From Aequorivita sublithincola DSM 14238 (GTDB taxonomy: Bacteria; Bacteroidota; Bacteroidia; Flavobacteriales; Flavobacteriaceae), in NCBI RefSeq assembly GCF_000265385.1, contig NC_018013.1, positions 895,001 to 959,000 on the forward strand: a DNA stretch of 64,000 bases, in the 5' to 3' direction. The notes under the pieces were generated by a model that was not told the origin of the DNA, did no database searches, and saw only the letters and a list, made by a program, of their open reading frames with translations. Positions 15,368-25,875 of this stretch are shown here, one piece after another (within the stretch, counting starts at the first letter, position 1; every line of letters starts with the position of its first letter). Made by a program: the position numbers and the translations under genes.

Positions 15368-18300
15368 TTAGTTTCCAAAGTTATATCGAAGTGTAAAGCC
15401 ACTTCTTATTGTTGTTTGTGGGAATGCCGTTGAAATGGCATATTTAGAGAATGAATGGTCATAATAGAACAATGCCGTTAGGTTCTTACTTAATGCATAA
15501 TCTATGGACAACTGTGCGCCATAAATGGTCTGGCCTGCAGTAGTCTGATTATTCATAATATCTAAATACCTTATAATGGTTATATTATCTCTTCTTGAAA
15601 GGTCTACTTTAAAGTTTAAATCGCTAGTAATAACAGATTTCTTTCCTCCAAAATTAGTAGACACCCGTAGATCTTTTATTCTATAACCAAGTCCTACAAT
15701 ATATTCATTTCCTTTGATTTCAGTTAGCAAGTTATTTGCAAAACTCAAAGAAAGGGCGCGGTCTTTTCGCATCTCGGCGAGAATTTTTACTGAGTTATTC
15801 ATTTCAAAATCAACGCGTAATAGAGGTGAAAACTGTTCGGTTAAGTTTACATTGGTTAAAAGTGTTTTAACCTTAAAGTTACCCGCTTGATCGGTGGCTT
15901 CTGGAAATGTAGGGTCGTAATCTAAATTAGACTGAAACTGATTTACAGTGTAACTTGCTCTATAACCATGTGTAAGTGAAAAACGCTTGAAGTTTTTCTT
16001 AAACCAAGGAACATTCATCAAACCAGTATATTTAATATCCCAGTTTGGAAGTGGAATATCTCTAAGAATCCCAGTTTTTTCTTTGGAAGCATTGCTGCCT
16101 TTATACGCCGCTAGGAACGATGGCAATAAAACATCTTGACTATTTCTTCCGAAACCAACTGGATAACCTAAAGTATCTCTTGGAATTGCTGCACCTTGAT
16201 AATAATCTTCAGCAAGTCTATTTGCTATTGTTAATCGGTTTGTTCTAAAATCGTCAAAAGCCGCAGAGCTAAATTCATCGCTCGCACTAAATGCCGTTTT
16301 GATTAAAACAGTTGAAATATTGAAGTTACCATACGTATTCGGCGTTAACGAATTGTAAAGTCCATCCTGAATTATATAGTTTTCAGCATAGTTTTCAGAA
16401 TAAATTCTACTTCCGTTTACGTCAATCGTTAAATCTTTTATAGGCTCCAAGTTTGCTTGAATGTCCATTTGGCGACTTTCTACCTCGGTATATTGTTCGT
16501 TAAACTCTGGGTAAATTGTTAACCAACCTTTTTTAGCCGCTAGCTCTCTAACTTCCGCTTGGCTTCCGAATACAAATCCAGTAGTAGGTTTAAGTGTTCC
16601 AATAAAGCCGATGGATGGCAAATAACCAGGTAAATAGATACCGTTGTTTTCTTGATAATTGAACTGAATTTTCTTCAGCATCGTTGCGAAGCCGATAAGC
16701 GTATTCATTGCTTTATCGCCAGCATTCAAGCCACCTGCTGCTGCGGCTCCTCTTCCCATAACATTTGGAGAACCTTCTTTACCGTTTGAAAGGGCACTAT
16801 TTTTATCTGGAGATATTTTTCCTTCTCGCCCTTCCTTTTCTTCTTTGTCCGAGGGTTTGTCATTACCTGTCCCATCGGTAGATTTTCTTACCTTACTTTT
16901 CTTAATTTTAGTAAGACCCACGTAACGGTAAAAACCGTTCATGTCTATACTAGAATTTATTTGGTGCGTACTTGCATTCTGGATTGCATTCCCCAGATTA
17001 TAGGTGTCGGTTGTACCATCAGCCAAGGTGATTGGCAGCTCATTGAACTGTTTACTTCCTGCTTGCCATTGGTAATCGCCAGTATAGGAATAGGTAGCTC
17101 TAACAAATTTCAAGAAAGGAAATTTGCTGAAAGGCAAATCATAGTTAACCTGCAATGACTGGAAATGTTGGTTTGGATCACCCACATCAAAGAAACCGTC
17201 CCAAACTCCTATTTGATTATCTACAAACCCTGAATCGTCCACATAATTATTCACAATCATGGTGTTGGAAGAGGTGAAGTTGAAACGCAAAGCCTTTGTC
17301 AAATTGTGATTGATGGTATATTGCCAATCAAAAAGATAATTGCGCTGATACAATCTAGGTAAGCCAATATTATTGGAATCTACATTTATCTCTCTAAATT
17401 TCTGCTCGTTGTATTGACGCGTAATATTGGAGCTTACTGCAATATTGGTTGGTAAATAGTTAAAGTTGAAATCTTTCAGGAACTTCCAATATTGACTTCT
17501 AAATATTGAATCGTTCTTTTTGAAAGGTTCCACAGGTTTAGCCGTGAAATTATAATTGTAAGTTGCTCCAAGACGAACGTTTTGTTCTAGTGCATCTTCT
17601 ACTTCAAAATCGTGATGGTCTGTCTGGTTATATGAGAAAGAAGCTGTTAGGTTTTCAACATCATATACTTTCGCTTTGGCATCTCCTGTTCGTTCTTTAC
17701 GAACTCCAATTAGGTTTACACTTTGTCGTTTGGTATAGTTTACAGATTGTTCCTGAATTCTATCTTTTTCTTCTTGGTCGTCAGTGTTGTCTAACCTAGA
17801 TTCCAATTCTATATCTTGGAATTCTGGATCGTATTGTGGGGTAATTAATTCCTCTGAACGTCCGTAGTTAAATGGTAATTGAACACCCCATTTCTTCGGC
17901 ATTAATTGTCCTAGGTTTAAGTTTGTAACCACATCATATTGCTTCAGGTCTTCACGGCTTCTTTGGTTTGGTCCTTGTTCTATGGAACCAAAACCTACGG
18001 TGCTTCTTTTACCTGTTGCGCTAATGGTTGCGAAATCTGCAATGTTGGCGTCCATACTTACTACTGCAGCCCATCCTCCTTTGTTTTTAAGTTCGGACAT
18101 TCTTAGCTCGTTAAACCAAACTTCACCACATATGTCATTATTGGTTTTGTTTTTTACACCGAGCATAATATTACGAACGTTTCCAAAACTTGGATTTCCT
18201 TTTATACCTATTACCAATTCATTTTCGCCATTAGAGCCTCCGCCATCAAGTTCTGATTGATTGAAATAGTTAACAATTGTTGGGTCATATAGATTTCTAT

Positions 18301-21300
18301 CTCCAAGCACTATGGTTTTTACTTGCTGAAGCAATTCTAAAGGTAAATTTAAACGGTTGGCAAGTGGCCAAATTTCATCCGCTGTTCTGGCGCCAAAGTT
18401 TGTTGGGTTTAGCGGTATTTGAATTTCGTAATAGTTATTGGTAAGGTCATTCCCCAAACGAATAAAGGCATACATGTCTCCATTGGCAAGTTCTGTTTGG
18501 TTTTGTAATGATTCTGCGTGAATAAACATTTCCAGATTTTTATACTGACGCATATCTACATTAAAGCTTTTATATACGGAACGACCATCATTAGGTTCTA
18601 GTCCACAAACTCGCAATGCTAATGATTGCTCATTTTCACGAATAATATTATTGTTATTGTTGAATTCCTCACGACGTAAACCTGGAGGCAATACATAAGG
18701 TATTGGAGAACGATTTTCGTTTTCCTCTATGCTAACGGCTTCTACTTCAAATAGAGTATCGTCGTTTGCTGGATCTTCAAAAGTAATATCGTCCAATGTT
18801 TTTTCGAATCTTCTGTAGTCGCCACGAACCAGTTCTAAAGTTCCAAAACGCAATACTGTGTTTTCAGAAAACTTTGAAAGGAACATTCTCATAAAACGAA
18901 TGGATCTATAATCTGAAATTCCACCTCTGGCAGCATCAGGCTTACTGATTGGAACTTTGAATTGCACCCAACGCACGGGTATAACATCGTTATTCTGTGT
19001 AGTAACATCAAGCTCCTTAATATCAGAAATATAGGTGTTATTCGCTTTAGTCATTCCTGGAAAAACGGGCACATTATATTCAAAATAACTGTTTATCGTG
19101 TTCATCGTATTGTCACGATTAATATCCTCAACATCTGGCTGGGCGGTGCTTCCACGATTGTTATTTGTAACTTCTACTGGAGAGTTTCCTTGAGTTCCGT
19201 TATATTTTAGGTAACGATCTAAAATACCTCCATCGGCTTGTAAAAAGTATTGGTAATCATCGTTGGCTGGATCATCACCAAATCCTGGATATTTGGCTGC
19301 TTCTTCAGCATTGCTCAAACCGTCCAGACCTATATCTTGATTAATTCGTTCTTGTCCATCACTATCAAAAGTATATACAAGCGATTGGTTTAATGGAACT
19401 TTACCCCATTCAGTTGGAAGTGTATTTGCATCGCCTCCATCTTTTGGCAGGCCGTTTTCATATTGTTTTCTTCCGTCCTTTAAAATATCTTCGGAAATGC
19501 TACCAAGGTTGAAGTTAATGGTTCCTCCAGGATTGGTGTTATTTTCATCATATATGAAAGGATCCATAACCCAAAATTGAATATATTCCACATTAGATTT
19601 TTCAAAATCTGTAGTGGTAATCGGTCTCATTATTCCACCAAAATTATCTTTTGGACTTGGAAGTGTTCCACTGGTGGCAGCTGGATTGTAGTTGTATTCT
19701 CCTCGTGTTGTTGGATAATATGACAAATCTAACGTAAACAATGCCTGCGTCTGTCCTTGAATAATATCTTGTTCTGGGAAAATTTCATCCCTGAAAACAC
19801 GTCTGGTAAATGGAGAAGATAGGTCTTCATCATTAATTCCTTCTGGTCGCTGACTGCTGTAGAAAATTGGGTCAATAGTGTACCAAGATAGTTTAGCGCG
19901 TTTATAGTTGTAACTAAGTTTATCAGGGTCTTTGTCATCGTAAAAATTAGTTGGCGTACTAGCTAAAAACCAGCTACTTGGAGTGCTAATGTCATTTCCG
20001 GTTTGGGAGGCTTCAAAATCATCAACATAGACTGTTGTTTTTCCGTCGAAATCTGAAACTTTTGGTGCTCCTGGCATTAAATAAGCAAATTCCCCACGTA
20101 ATGAAATATTAGATTCCACATCGGTATCTATGTTTGGTAGGTGGTTTACCATTCTAGTTAAGAAAGGAACTTCAGTGGCGTAATTTAAATTTATACCATA
20201 AACCGTATTGTTGATTGGCTCAACACCATAAGACGATTTTTGAGTTATAGGACGTTCGTTTAGGTTTAAATAGGTCGCGCCGATTAGGAATTTATCGCTA
20301 AACTTATGCTCCACATTCAAGCCTGTAAAACGTTTGCTCTGCTGCCCAAAAAGTGAATTATTTTCTGTGCTAACCGTAATCGGAATGTTGCTATTTAGCA
20401 ATCCTGGATCTAAAATTTGAACCCTTCCTAATTGATAGTTTACGGTGTAATCTACTCCTTCTACTAAAGTTCGTCCACCAGCCTTAACAGTTACTGAACC
20501 TTGAGGAATGTTGAAAGCACCAATAGGAATACCATCTGCCCCCGTAGATTTGTAAGTTCCTTTTAACTGAAACTTGTTTTTTTCACTTTCTTGCTGTTCG
20601 GCTTCCGTTTTTGTTCCAGTGTAAAGTGTACGGAAAACGTATTTTGCCTGGTTAGCGTTATAGGTAGTCGGAATGGTATATGTTGCTGGAGCAGAAGGCA
20701 CATTTAACTTGTCGAAAAGATGTTTTCCAAAAGGCTCTACAGATGTAAATATGATACGGCCGTTTTGTGCATCAACCGTTAAACCTGGAAGAAAGTCAAA
20801 GAAACCATCGCCACCTTGCACAGGATCGTTGTTGAAATCCAATCTATCAAGATTAAATACCTTTAAAAGAATTTGATTCTTAACATCATCAGGAAGTTCT
20901 GGTCCTCCTGGCGCAGGCTCTATATAATTACGAGGCGAAGCTTCAGTGTAAAATATATTCATCTTGAAATCTTCCTTTTCAAGCTGATAGGCACCAATTG
21001 GGTAGATGTTTTTCATCATTAAATCCCAAACTGGTTGCTTCACATTAGTAATGCTACTTTTTAAAAGTTTTACAACAAGATTTTGTGACAAACCAGATAC
21101 TGGTCCTGGAGGTGGGTTTGTTCCGCCACCACCGCCAGTAGTTGTTTGTGTACCTCCAGATGCTTCCACACCGTCATTGGAAAATTCACCTACTTGATAT
21201 ACTTTTCCATTAACGGTAAATTGATAGGAGATTGCCAAAACTTCATCATTAGTAAGACGTTGGTTTAATGATATATAACCCAACTGCGAATTAAGCGTAT

Positions 21301-22600
21301 ATTCGCTACCTTCTAATCTTCGGGCATTTTCAAGAGTTACGAAATCAGTTCCTTCATTAACTGAAACTCCAGTAAAACCTTGGCTCACACTTGCCACATC
21401 GCGAATTGCAGGATTGAGCAACGAAGCCTCAGATCCATCAATTCCGAAAGGATTAAAAAGGTTATTTTCATTATCAGGATATGCATTCCGTCCAGCTCTA
21501 ATAAAACCTCCTGGAGGAACGGATAATCCTATATTTGTTGGATCGGATTCACCGATATCCTGTAATGCTACAATATTACGAACGTTGTCAGTTCGGCTAG
21601 AGCGGTTGGTAATCCAAATCTCCATTCTAGTAATCTGCACATTGCTATTTATGAAAGGATATTGCTGCAAAGCGCGATCATAATTATCTCTAAAATAATG
21701 TGATAAAAAGAAGTGACGGTTTTCGTCATAATCCAAAGCTGCTAATTCAAAATCTGTAATAGTAGCACCACCTTCCGCAGTAACAGTTCTTGTTTCTGAT
21801 TTTTGTTCCGAAAAAACTCCAGTAATTGTAGTTTTTCCAAACTGAAGTTGTGTTTTTACTCCAAAAAGACTTTGCGCTCCTTGGATTAAGGAACTATTTA
21901 GCGGCATGCTTACGTTACCTACTTCTATTTTTTGAATAATATCGTCTTCCGTTGGGGTGTATTCCAGCTTCAACTGGTTTTGGAAATCGAAGGTGCTTTC
22001 GGTGTCGTAATTTGCAGTAACTTGAAGTCTTGTTCCTACTTTTGCTAATAAGCTTAGACTAATTCGCATGTCAAAATCAAAACCGAAATTGCTTCTGTTT
22101 CGTGGTGAAAATGCGGGATTGTCTTGTTTGGTGTAAAGCATTCCAAGGTCGATTTCAACAGAACCTTGAGGAATCACTTCAATACTATCACCACCAAAAA
22201 CGGACTCAAAGAAACTTGAATTCACATAAAAAGTTGGCAACAAGTTTTTTTGTTGCTCCTCTGCTCCATCTTTTCTACCATCAGCAGCATCAATTTTTTC
22301 TTTGAAATAGGCCTTCATCTGCTCCTCTTGGATTAGACGTTGGTATTCCTGACGCGTAAGAATAATAGGGTAGGTAATCTTAAAACTACCCAAGGTTTTG
22401 GTATAAATGTATCTATCTGTTATAGGATCATAGGTGTATAAATCCTGAATACTGGCGGGACTTGGAAGATCCATCCGGCCCATCTCATTGCCTACGGCAG
22501 TCGAGTCCTGCGCCTGCGATAAATTGCTGACCAATATGAAACTTAAAATTGCTAAAAGCTTAAAAAAGCCACCCTTATAAACGTAATTTTTTGCCTTCAA
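15368..22600 (-). CDS. sprA: T9SS outer-membrane translocon SprA (Sov)
   Basis: At 2410 residues this is the giant outer-membrane channel of the type IX secretion system, needed to export cargo with C-terminal sorting domains and for gliding in flavobacteria. It has a signal peptide (cleaved around SNLSQAQD), an early EIDLGMLYTKQDNPAFSPRN-type region, long stretches of amphipathic beta-strands throughout, and a C-terminal strand RSGFTLRYNFGN ending in a typical outer-membrane signature. The frame is intact over 7.2 kb. It starts 3 bases after ruvA and is followed by gcvH. Likely cargo is present in this same window (1717 and 5064). The other T9SS core genes (gldKLMN, porV, sprE, sprT) are not here. 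Confidence 0.95.
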   Translation of the reverse strand: MKAKNYVYKGGFFKLLAILSFILVSNLSQAQDSTAVGNEMGRMDLPSPASIQDLYTYDPITDRYIYTKTLGSFKITYPIILTRQEYQRLIQEEQMKAYFKEKIDAADGRKDGAEEQQKNLLPTFYVNSSFFESVFGGDSIEVIPQGSVEIDLGMLYTKQDNPAFSPRNRSNFGFDFDMRISLSLLAKVGTRLQVTANYDTESTFDFQNQLKLEYTPTEDDIIQKIEVGNVSMPLNSSLIQGAQSLFGVKTQLQFGKTTITGVFSEQKSETRTVTAEGGATITDFELAALDYDENRHFFLSHYFRDNYDRALQQYPFINSNVQITRMEIWITNRSSRTDNVRNIVALQDIGESDPTNIGLSVPPGGFIRAGRNAYPDNENNLFNPFGIDGSEASLLNPAIRDVASVSQGFTGVSVNEGTDFVTLENARRLEGSEYTLNSQLGYISLNQRLTNDEVLAISYQFTVNGKVYQVGEFSNDGVEASGGTQTTTGGGGGTNPPPGPVSGLSQNLVVKLLKSSITNVKQPVWDLMMKNIYPIGAYQLEKEDFKMNIFYTEASPRNYIEPAPGGPELPDDVKNQILLKVFNLDRLDFNNDPVQGGDGFFDFLPGLTVDAQNGRIIFTSVEPFGKHLFDKLNVPSAPATYTIPTTYNANQAKYVFRTLYTGTKTEAEQQESEKNKFQLKGTYKSTGADGIPIGAFNIPQGSVTVKAGGRTLVEGVDYTVNYQLGRVQILDPGLLNSNIPITVSTENNSLFGQQSKRFTGLNVEHKFSDKFLIGATYLNLNERPITQKSSYGVEPINNTVYGINLNYATEVPFLTRMVNHLPNIDTDVESNISLRGEFAYLMPGAPKVSDFDGKTTVYVDDFEASQTGNDISTPSSWFLASTPTNFYDDKDPDKLSYNYKRAKLSWYTIDPIFYSSQRPEGINDEDLSSPFTRRVFRDEIFPEQDIIQGQTQALFTLDLSYYPTTRGEYNYNPAATSGTLPSPKDNFGGIMRPITTTDFEKSNVEYIQFWVMDPFIYDENNTNPGGTINFNLGSISEDILKDGRKQYENGLPKDGGDANTLPTEWGKVPLNQSLVYTFDSDGQERINQDIGLDGLSNAEEAAKYPGFGDDPANDDYQYFLQADGGILDRYLKYNGTQGNSPVEVTNNNRGSTAQPDVEDINRDNTMNTINSYFEYNVPVFPGMTKANNTYISDIKELDVTTQNNDVIPVRWVQFKVPISKPDAARGGISDYRSIRFMRMFLSKFSENTVLRFGTLELVRGDYRRFEKTLDDITFEDPANDDTLFEVEAVSIEENENRSPIPYVLPPGLRREEFNNNNNIIRENEQSLALRVCGLEPNDGRSVYKSFNVDMRQYKNLEMFIHAESLQNQTELANGDMYAFIRLGNDLTNNYYEIQIPLNPTNFGARTADEIWPLANRLNLPLELLQQVKTIVLGDRNLYDPTIVNYFNQSELDGGGSNGENELVIGIKGNPSFGNVRNIMLGVKNKTNNDICGEVWFNELRMSELKNKGGWAAVVSMDANIADFATISATGKRSTVGFGSIEQGPNQRSREDLKQYDVVTNLNLGQLMPKKWGVQLPFNYGRSEELITPQYDPEFQDIELESRLDNTDDQEEKDRIQEQSVNYTKRQSVNLIGVRKERTGDAKAKVYDVENLTASFSYNQTDHHDFEVEDALEQNVRLGATYNYNFTAKPVEPFKKNDSIFRSQYWKFLKDFNFNYLPTNIAVSSNITRQYNEQKFREINVDSNNIGLPRLYQRNYLFDWQYTINHNLTKALRFNFTSSNTMIVNNYVDDSGFVDNQIGVWDGFFDVGDPNQHFQSLQVNYDLPFSKFPFLKFVRATYSYTGDYQWQAGSKQFNELPITLADGTTDTYNLGNAIQNASTHQINSSIDMNGFYRYVGLTKIKKSKVRKSTDGTGNDKPSDKEEKEGREGKISPDKNSALSNGKEGSPNVMGRGAAAAGGLNAGDKAMNTLIGFATMLKKIQFNYQENNGIYLPGYLPSIGFIGTLKPTTGFVFGSQAEVRELAAKKGWLTIYPEFNEQYTEVESRQMDIQANLEPIKDLTIDVNGSRIYSENYAENYIIQDGLYNSLTPNTYGNFNISTVLIKTAFSASDEFSSAAFDDFRTNRLTIANRLAEDYYQGAAIPRDTLGYPVGFGRNSQDVLLPSFLAAYKGSNASKEKTGILRDIPLPNWDIKYTGLMNVPWFKKNFKRFSLTHGYRASYTVNQFQSNLDYDPTFPEATDQAGNFKVKTLLTNVNLTEQFSPLLRVDFEMNNSVKILAEMRKDRALSLSFANNLLTEIKGNEYIVGLGYRIKDLRVSTNFGGKKSVITSDLNFKVDLSRRDNITIIRYLDIMNNQTTAGQTIYGAQLSIDYALSKNLTALFYYDHSFSKYAISTAFPQTTIRSGFTLRYNFGN

Positions 22601-22603
22601 ATT

Positions 22604-23185
22604 TTATAAATTTTTTAAAGCTTGTTTAATGATCATTTCTGCGGAAGCATCTGGGTTTTCTCTCACAATGGTATCCACCACTTTCTCAGACTGTTTGCGA
22701 ACAAAGCCTAGCGTCTCCAAAGCAGATAACGCTTCATTTTTGTTCGTATTGCTTGTTCCAGCAGAAATTGACGACAAACCGTACACTTTCAAAATCTTAT
22801 CTTTTAAATCCAAAACCACACGTTGGGCGGTCTTGGCTCCGATTCCTTTTACTGATTGGATTGTTGGTATATCATTGTTTGCAATGGCATCCAAAACTTG
22901 TTCTGGCGCTAACGATGATAACATCGTTCTAGCTATGCTAGCTCCTACTCCAGAAACACTAATCAGTAATTTAAATATTTCACGTTCCGCAACACTTGAA
23001 AAACCGTATAGGGTATGGCTATCTTCCCGAACAAGCAAATGAGTGAATAATTTAACATTTTCACTCTTAGGAAGTTCGGAAAATGTGTGCAAAGAAATAT
23101 TGATATAGTACCCTACTCCATTGCAATCTATCACTACATCTGTTGGGTTTTTTTCAACCAGTCTGCCCTGTATATGGGTTATCAT
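22604..23185 (-). CDS. ruvA: Holliday junction branch migration protein RuvA
   Basis: A 193-residue protein that binds Holliday junctions as a tetramer and loads RuvB. The N-terminal OB-fold runs from MITHIQGRLVEKNPTDVVID; two helix-hairpin-helix motifs are seen in LISVSGVGASIART and IQSVKGIGAKTAQRV; the C-terminal ~50 residues form the RuvB-contact domain. It is the first gene of an operon with sprA, separated by 3 bases. ruvB lies separately at 30.0 kb. Confidence 0.96.
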   Translation of the reverse strand: MITHIQGRLVEKNPTDVVIDCNGVGYYINISLHTFSELPKSENVKLFTHLLVREDSHTLYGFSSVAEREIFKLLISVSGVGASIARTMLSSLAPEQVLDAIANNDIPTIQSVKGIGAKTAQRVVLDLKDKILKVYGLSSISAGTSNTNKNEALSALETLGFVRKQSEKVVDTIVRENPDASAEMIIKQALKNL

Positions 23186-23208
23186 ATGTTAACGAAAACT
23201 TAAAGGCT

Positions 23209-23216
23209 CAAATATA
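23209..23216 (-). promoter_or_regulatory. -7 element of the ruvA-sprA-gcvH operon
   Basis: TATATTTG on the minus strand 23 bases before the ruvA start matches the Bacteroidota -7 element. No convincing -33 TTTG at the usual spacing was seen. Confidence 0.4.
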
Positions 23217-23319
23217 GCATAATTATTTGCAACTGCCATTGGGGTTTTTGTGAAAATATTACAGGAAAATACTGTGGAAAACAATTAGTTTTTGTTGTTA
23301 TTTTTAATATTTATATGAA

Positions 23320-23350
23320 AAAAAACCACAAAGGTTTTGAAAACCTTTGT
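23320..23350 (-). terminator. Terminator of maeB, REP-like palindrome
   Basis: Perfect 11-base arms ACAAAGGTTTT / AAAACCTTTGT with a 1-base spacer (23328-23350) are followed on the minus strand by GG and a run of T, downstream of maeB. The arrangement resembles the 63452-63478 palindrome, which shares the GGTTTT-n-AAAACC core. Confidence 0.65.
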
Positions 23351-23382
23351 AGTCTAGTATCTATATATTTCTTGAGAAAAGT

Positions 23383-25671
23383 CTAATTCTTTACATGCTC
23401 CCGTTTCTCCTTCTGTTGCGCATCCACAACCGCAACTGCGCTCATGTTTACAATTTCTTCCACACTGGCACCCATCTGCAAAATATGGACTGGCTTGCGC
23501 ATTCCTAACATTATTGGGCCAATGGATTCAACACCATTAAGAGCTTTCAGTAATTTGTAATTGCTGTTTGCAGAATCTAAGTTTGGGAAGATTAACGCAT
23601 TTACCTTTTTACCTGCCAATTTTGAAAAAGGAAATTTCTTCTGAAGCAACTCAGAGTCTAGAGCAAAGTCTGCTTGTAATTCTCCATCCAAAACCATATC
23701 GGGATTGCTTTTATGAATCAAGTCTACCGCTTCACGCACCTTGGTTGCTCGTGGATCTTTGGAAGATCCAAAATTTGCATAGGAGATCATTGCAATAACT
23801 GGTTGCAGTCCAAACATTTTCATGGTGTAATTGGTCATTCGTGCAATTTGCGCAAGTTCTTTTGCTGTTGGATCAATATTTATGGATGTATCTGAAAAAA
23901 ATAATGGTCCGCGCTTGGTAAGCATTAAATTGGTTGTCGCAACTTTGTTTACGCCTTCAAACTTTCCTATGGTTTCAAATACGGGCTTTACTACCAAAGG
24001 ATACGATCTGGAATATCCAGAAATCATGGCATCTACATCACCTTCGCTCACCATCATGCCGGCGAAATAATTTCGTTCCGTCATTAATTTTTGAGAATCG
24101 TAAAGCGTGATGCCTGTTCGCCTTCGTTTTTTCCAAAACTTTTCGGCATAGCTATCTAGTTTTTCAGGCTTTGTGTCACTTTTCGGATCTATTATTTCTA
24201 GGTCTGCATCAAATTCCAATTGCTGCATAAAATCTAGAATAACTTCTTTTCTTCCCAATAAAACTGGTATGGCGATTCCTTCTTCGTAAACAATTTGGGC
24301 AGCTTTTAATACATCTAAATGATCTGACTCTGTAAAAACAATTCGCTTTGGGTTAAGTTTTGCACGATTGATAAGCAAACGGATAATTTTATTATCGCCG
24401 CCCATTCTTTCGTATAGCTCATCTTGATATTTCTCCCAATCGGTAATAGGATTCATTGCAACTCCGCTTTCCATTGCAGCTTTTGCCACAGCGGGCGGAA
24501 CGGCAGTAATAAGGCGAGGATCAAAAGGTTTTGGAATGATGTAATCTTTTCCAAAAGTAAGTTTCGTTTCGCCATAGGCAATATTCACTTGTTCTGGCAC
24601 AGCTTCTTTGGCAAGATCTGCCAAGGCTTTAACTGCTGCCATTTTCATGGCTTCGTTGATTTTTGTTGCGCGAACATCCAATGCACCACGAAATATAAAC
24701 GGGAAACCTAACACATTGTTCACTTGGTTAGGATGATCACTTCGGCCTGTGGCCATAATGATGTCTTTTCGAGTTTTCAATGCAATATCATATTCAATCT
24801 CAGGATCGGGATTGGCCATTGCGAAAACTATTGGGTTTTCTGCCATACTCAACAGCATTTCAGGCGAAACGATATCCTTTACTGAAAGTCCCACAAAGAC
24901 ATCGGCATCTTTCATGGCTTCGTCCAAAGTATCAATTTTTCTATGGGAAGCAAATTCTGCTTTTTCTTCGGAAAGGGTATCGCGATCTTTTCTAATAACG
25001 CCTTTGCTGTCTAGCATTACAATATTTTCGGGTGTGGCGCCAAAGGCTTTGTAAAGTCTTGTACACGAAACTGCCGCCGCGCCCGCACCACTAATAACTA
25101 TGGAAACATCTTCAATCTTTTTGCCTGTAATTTCCAAAGCATTAAGCAAAGCTGCTGCCGAAATGATCGCCGTTCCGTGCTGATCGTCGTGCATTACCGG
25201 AATATCCAGCTCTTCCTTTAGCCTTCTTTCAATTTCGAATGCTTCGGGAGCTTTTATGTCTTCAAGGTTTATTCCGCCGAAAGTTGGCGCAATATTTTTT
25301 ACCGTTGCCACAAATTCATCTATGTTTTCGGTGTTTACTTCAATATCAAAAACGTCAATATCTGCAAATATTTTGAAGAGTAAACCCTTTCCTTCCATTA
25401 CTGGTTTTGAGGCTTCGGGACCTATGTTTCCCAATCCCAAAACGGCTGTTCCGTTTGAAATTACGGCAACCAGATTTCCTTTGTTTGTATATTTATAAAC
25501 GTTGTCTACATTCTTTTCAATTTCAAGGCAAGGCTCTGCAACGCCTGGAGAATAGGCCAAGGAAAGGTCGCGTTGGGTAGAATAATTTTTTGTTGGAACT
25601 ACCTGAATTTTTCCAGGTCTTGGTTTTGCGTGATATAATAAAGCCTCGCGACGTCTACTTTGTTTACTCAT
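23383..25671 (-). CDS. maeB: NADP-dependent malic enzyme with phosphotransacetylase-like domain
   Basis: The 762-residue enzyme decarboxylates malate to pyruvate with NADP. The N-terminal ~430 residues hold the malic enzyme domain (YSPGVAEPC, HDDQHGTA, and the nucleotide-binding VISGAGAAAVSC). The C-terminal ~320 residues, from about NKIIRLLINRAK, match the phosphate acetyl/butyryltransferase fold that is fused in MaeB-type enzymes and acts as a regulatory acetyl-CoA sensor. Length is typical. It is a single gene with its own promoter and terminator. It supplies NADPH and pyruvate. Confidence 0.95.
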   Translation of the reverse strand: MSKQSRRREALLYHAKPRPGKIQVVPTKNYSTQRDLSLAYSPGVAEPCLEIEKNVDNVYKYTNKGNLVAVISNGTAVLGLGNIGPEASKPVMEGKGLLFKIFADIDVFDIEVNTENIDEFVATVKNIAPTFGGINLEDIKAPEAFEIERRLKEELDIPVMHDDQHGTAIISAAALLNALEITGKKIEDVSIVISGAGAAAVSCTRLYKAFGATPENIVMLDSKGVIRKDRDTLSEEKAEFASHRKIDTLDEAMKDADVFVGLSVKDIVSPEMLLSMAENPIVFAMANPDPEIEYDIALKTRKDIIMATGRSDHPNQVNNVLGFPFIFRGALDVRATKINEAMKMAAVKALADLAKEAVPEQVNIAYGETKLTFGKDYIIPKPFDPRLITAVPPAVAKAAMESGVAMNPITDWEKYQDELYERMGGDNKIIRLLINRAKLNPKRIVFTESDHLDVLKAAQIVYEEGIAIPVLLGRKEVILDFMQQLEFDADLEIIDPKSDTKPEKLDSYAEKFWKKRRRTGITLYDSQKLMTERNYFAGMMVSEGDVDAMISGYSRSYPLVVKPVFETIGKFEGVNKVATTNLMLTKRGPLFFSDTSINIDPTAKELAQIARMTNYTMKMFGLQPVIAMISYANFGSSKDPRATKVREAVDLIHKSNPDMVLDGELQADFALDSELLQKKFPFSKLAGKKVNALIFPNLDSANSNYKLLKALNGVESIGPIMLGMRKPVHILQMGASVEEIVNMSAVAVVDAQQKEKREHVKN

Positions 25672-25729
25672 AATTCTTGTGATTTTTGTATGGCTTCAAC
25701 ACTATTTTGTAGCATTTGGGAAGTAAAAT

Positions 25730-25737
25730 CAAAGGTA
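25730..25737 (-). promoter_or_regulatory. -7 element of maeB
   Basis: TACCTTTG on the minus strand about 60 bases before the maeB ATG fits the Bacteroidota -7 consensus; the -33 region reads GGTTTCG 17 bases upstream. Confidence 0.4.
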
Positions 25738-25840
25738 CGAGTTTTCAAAGAATCGAAACCATATATTGTAACTTAGGTTTCCTGAAAAAAGTAAAAATCA
25801 ACTTTAATAAGTTATTTTAAAGAATCAAAGTAGGTTTCAA

Positions 25841-25848
25841 TACTTTTG
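25841..25848 (+). promoter_or_regulatory. -7 element of the outer-membrane barrel gene
   Basis: TACTTTTG matches the -7 consensus and lies about 28 bases before the TTG start at 25876. No clear -33 element was found. Confidence 0.35.
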
Positions 25849-25875
25849 GGATGTAATTGCTATTGAAAAGAAAAA

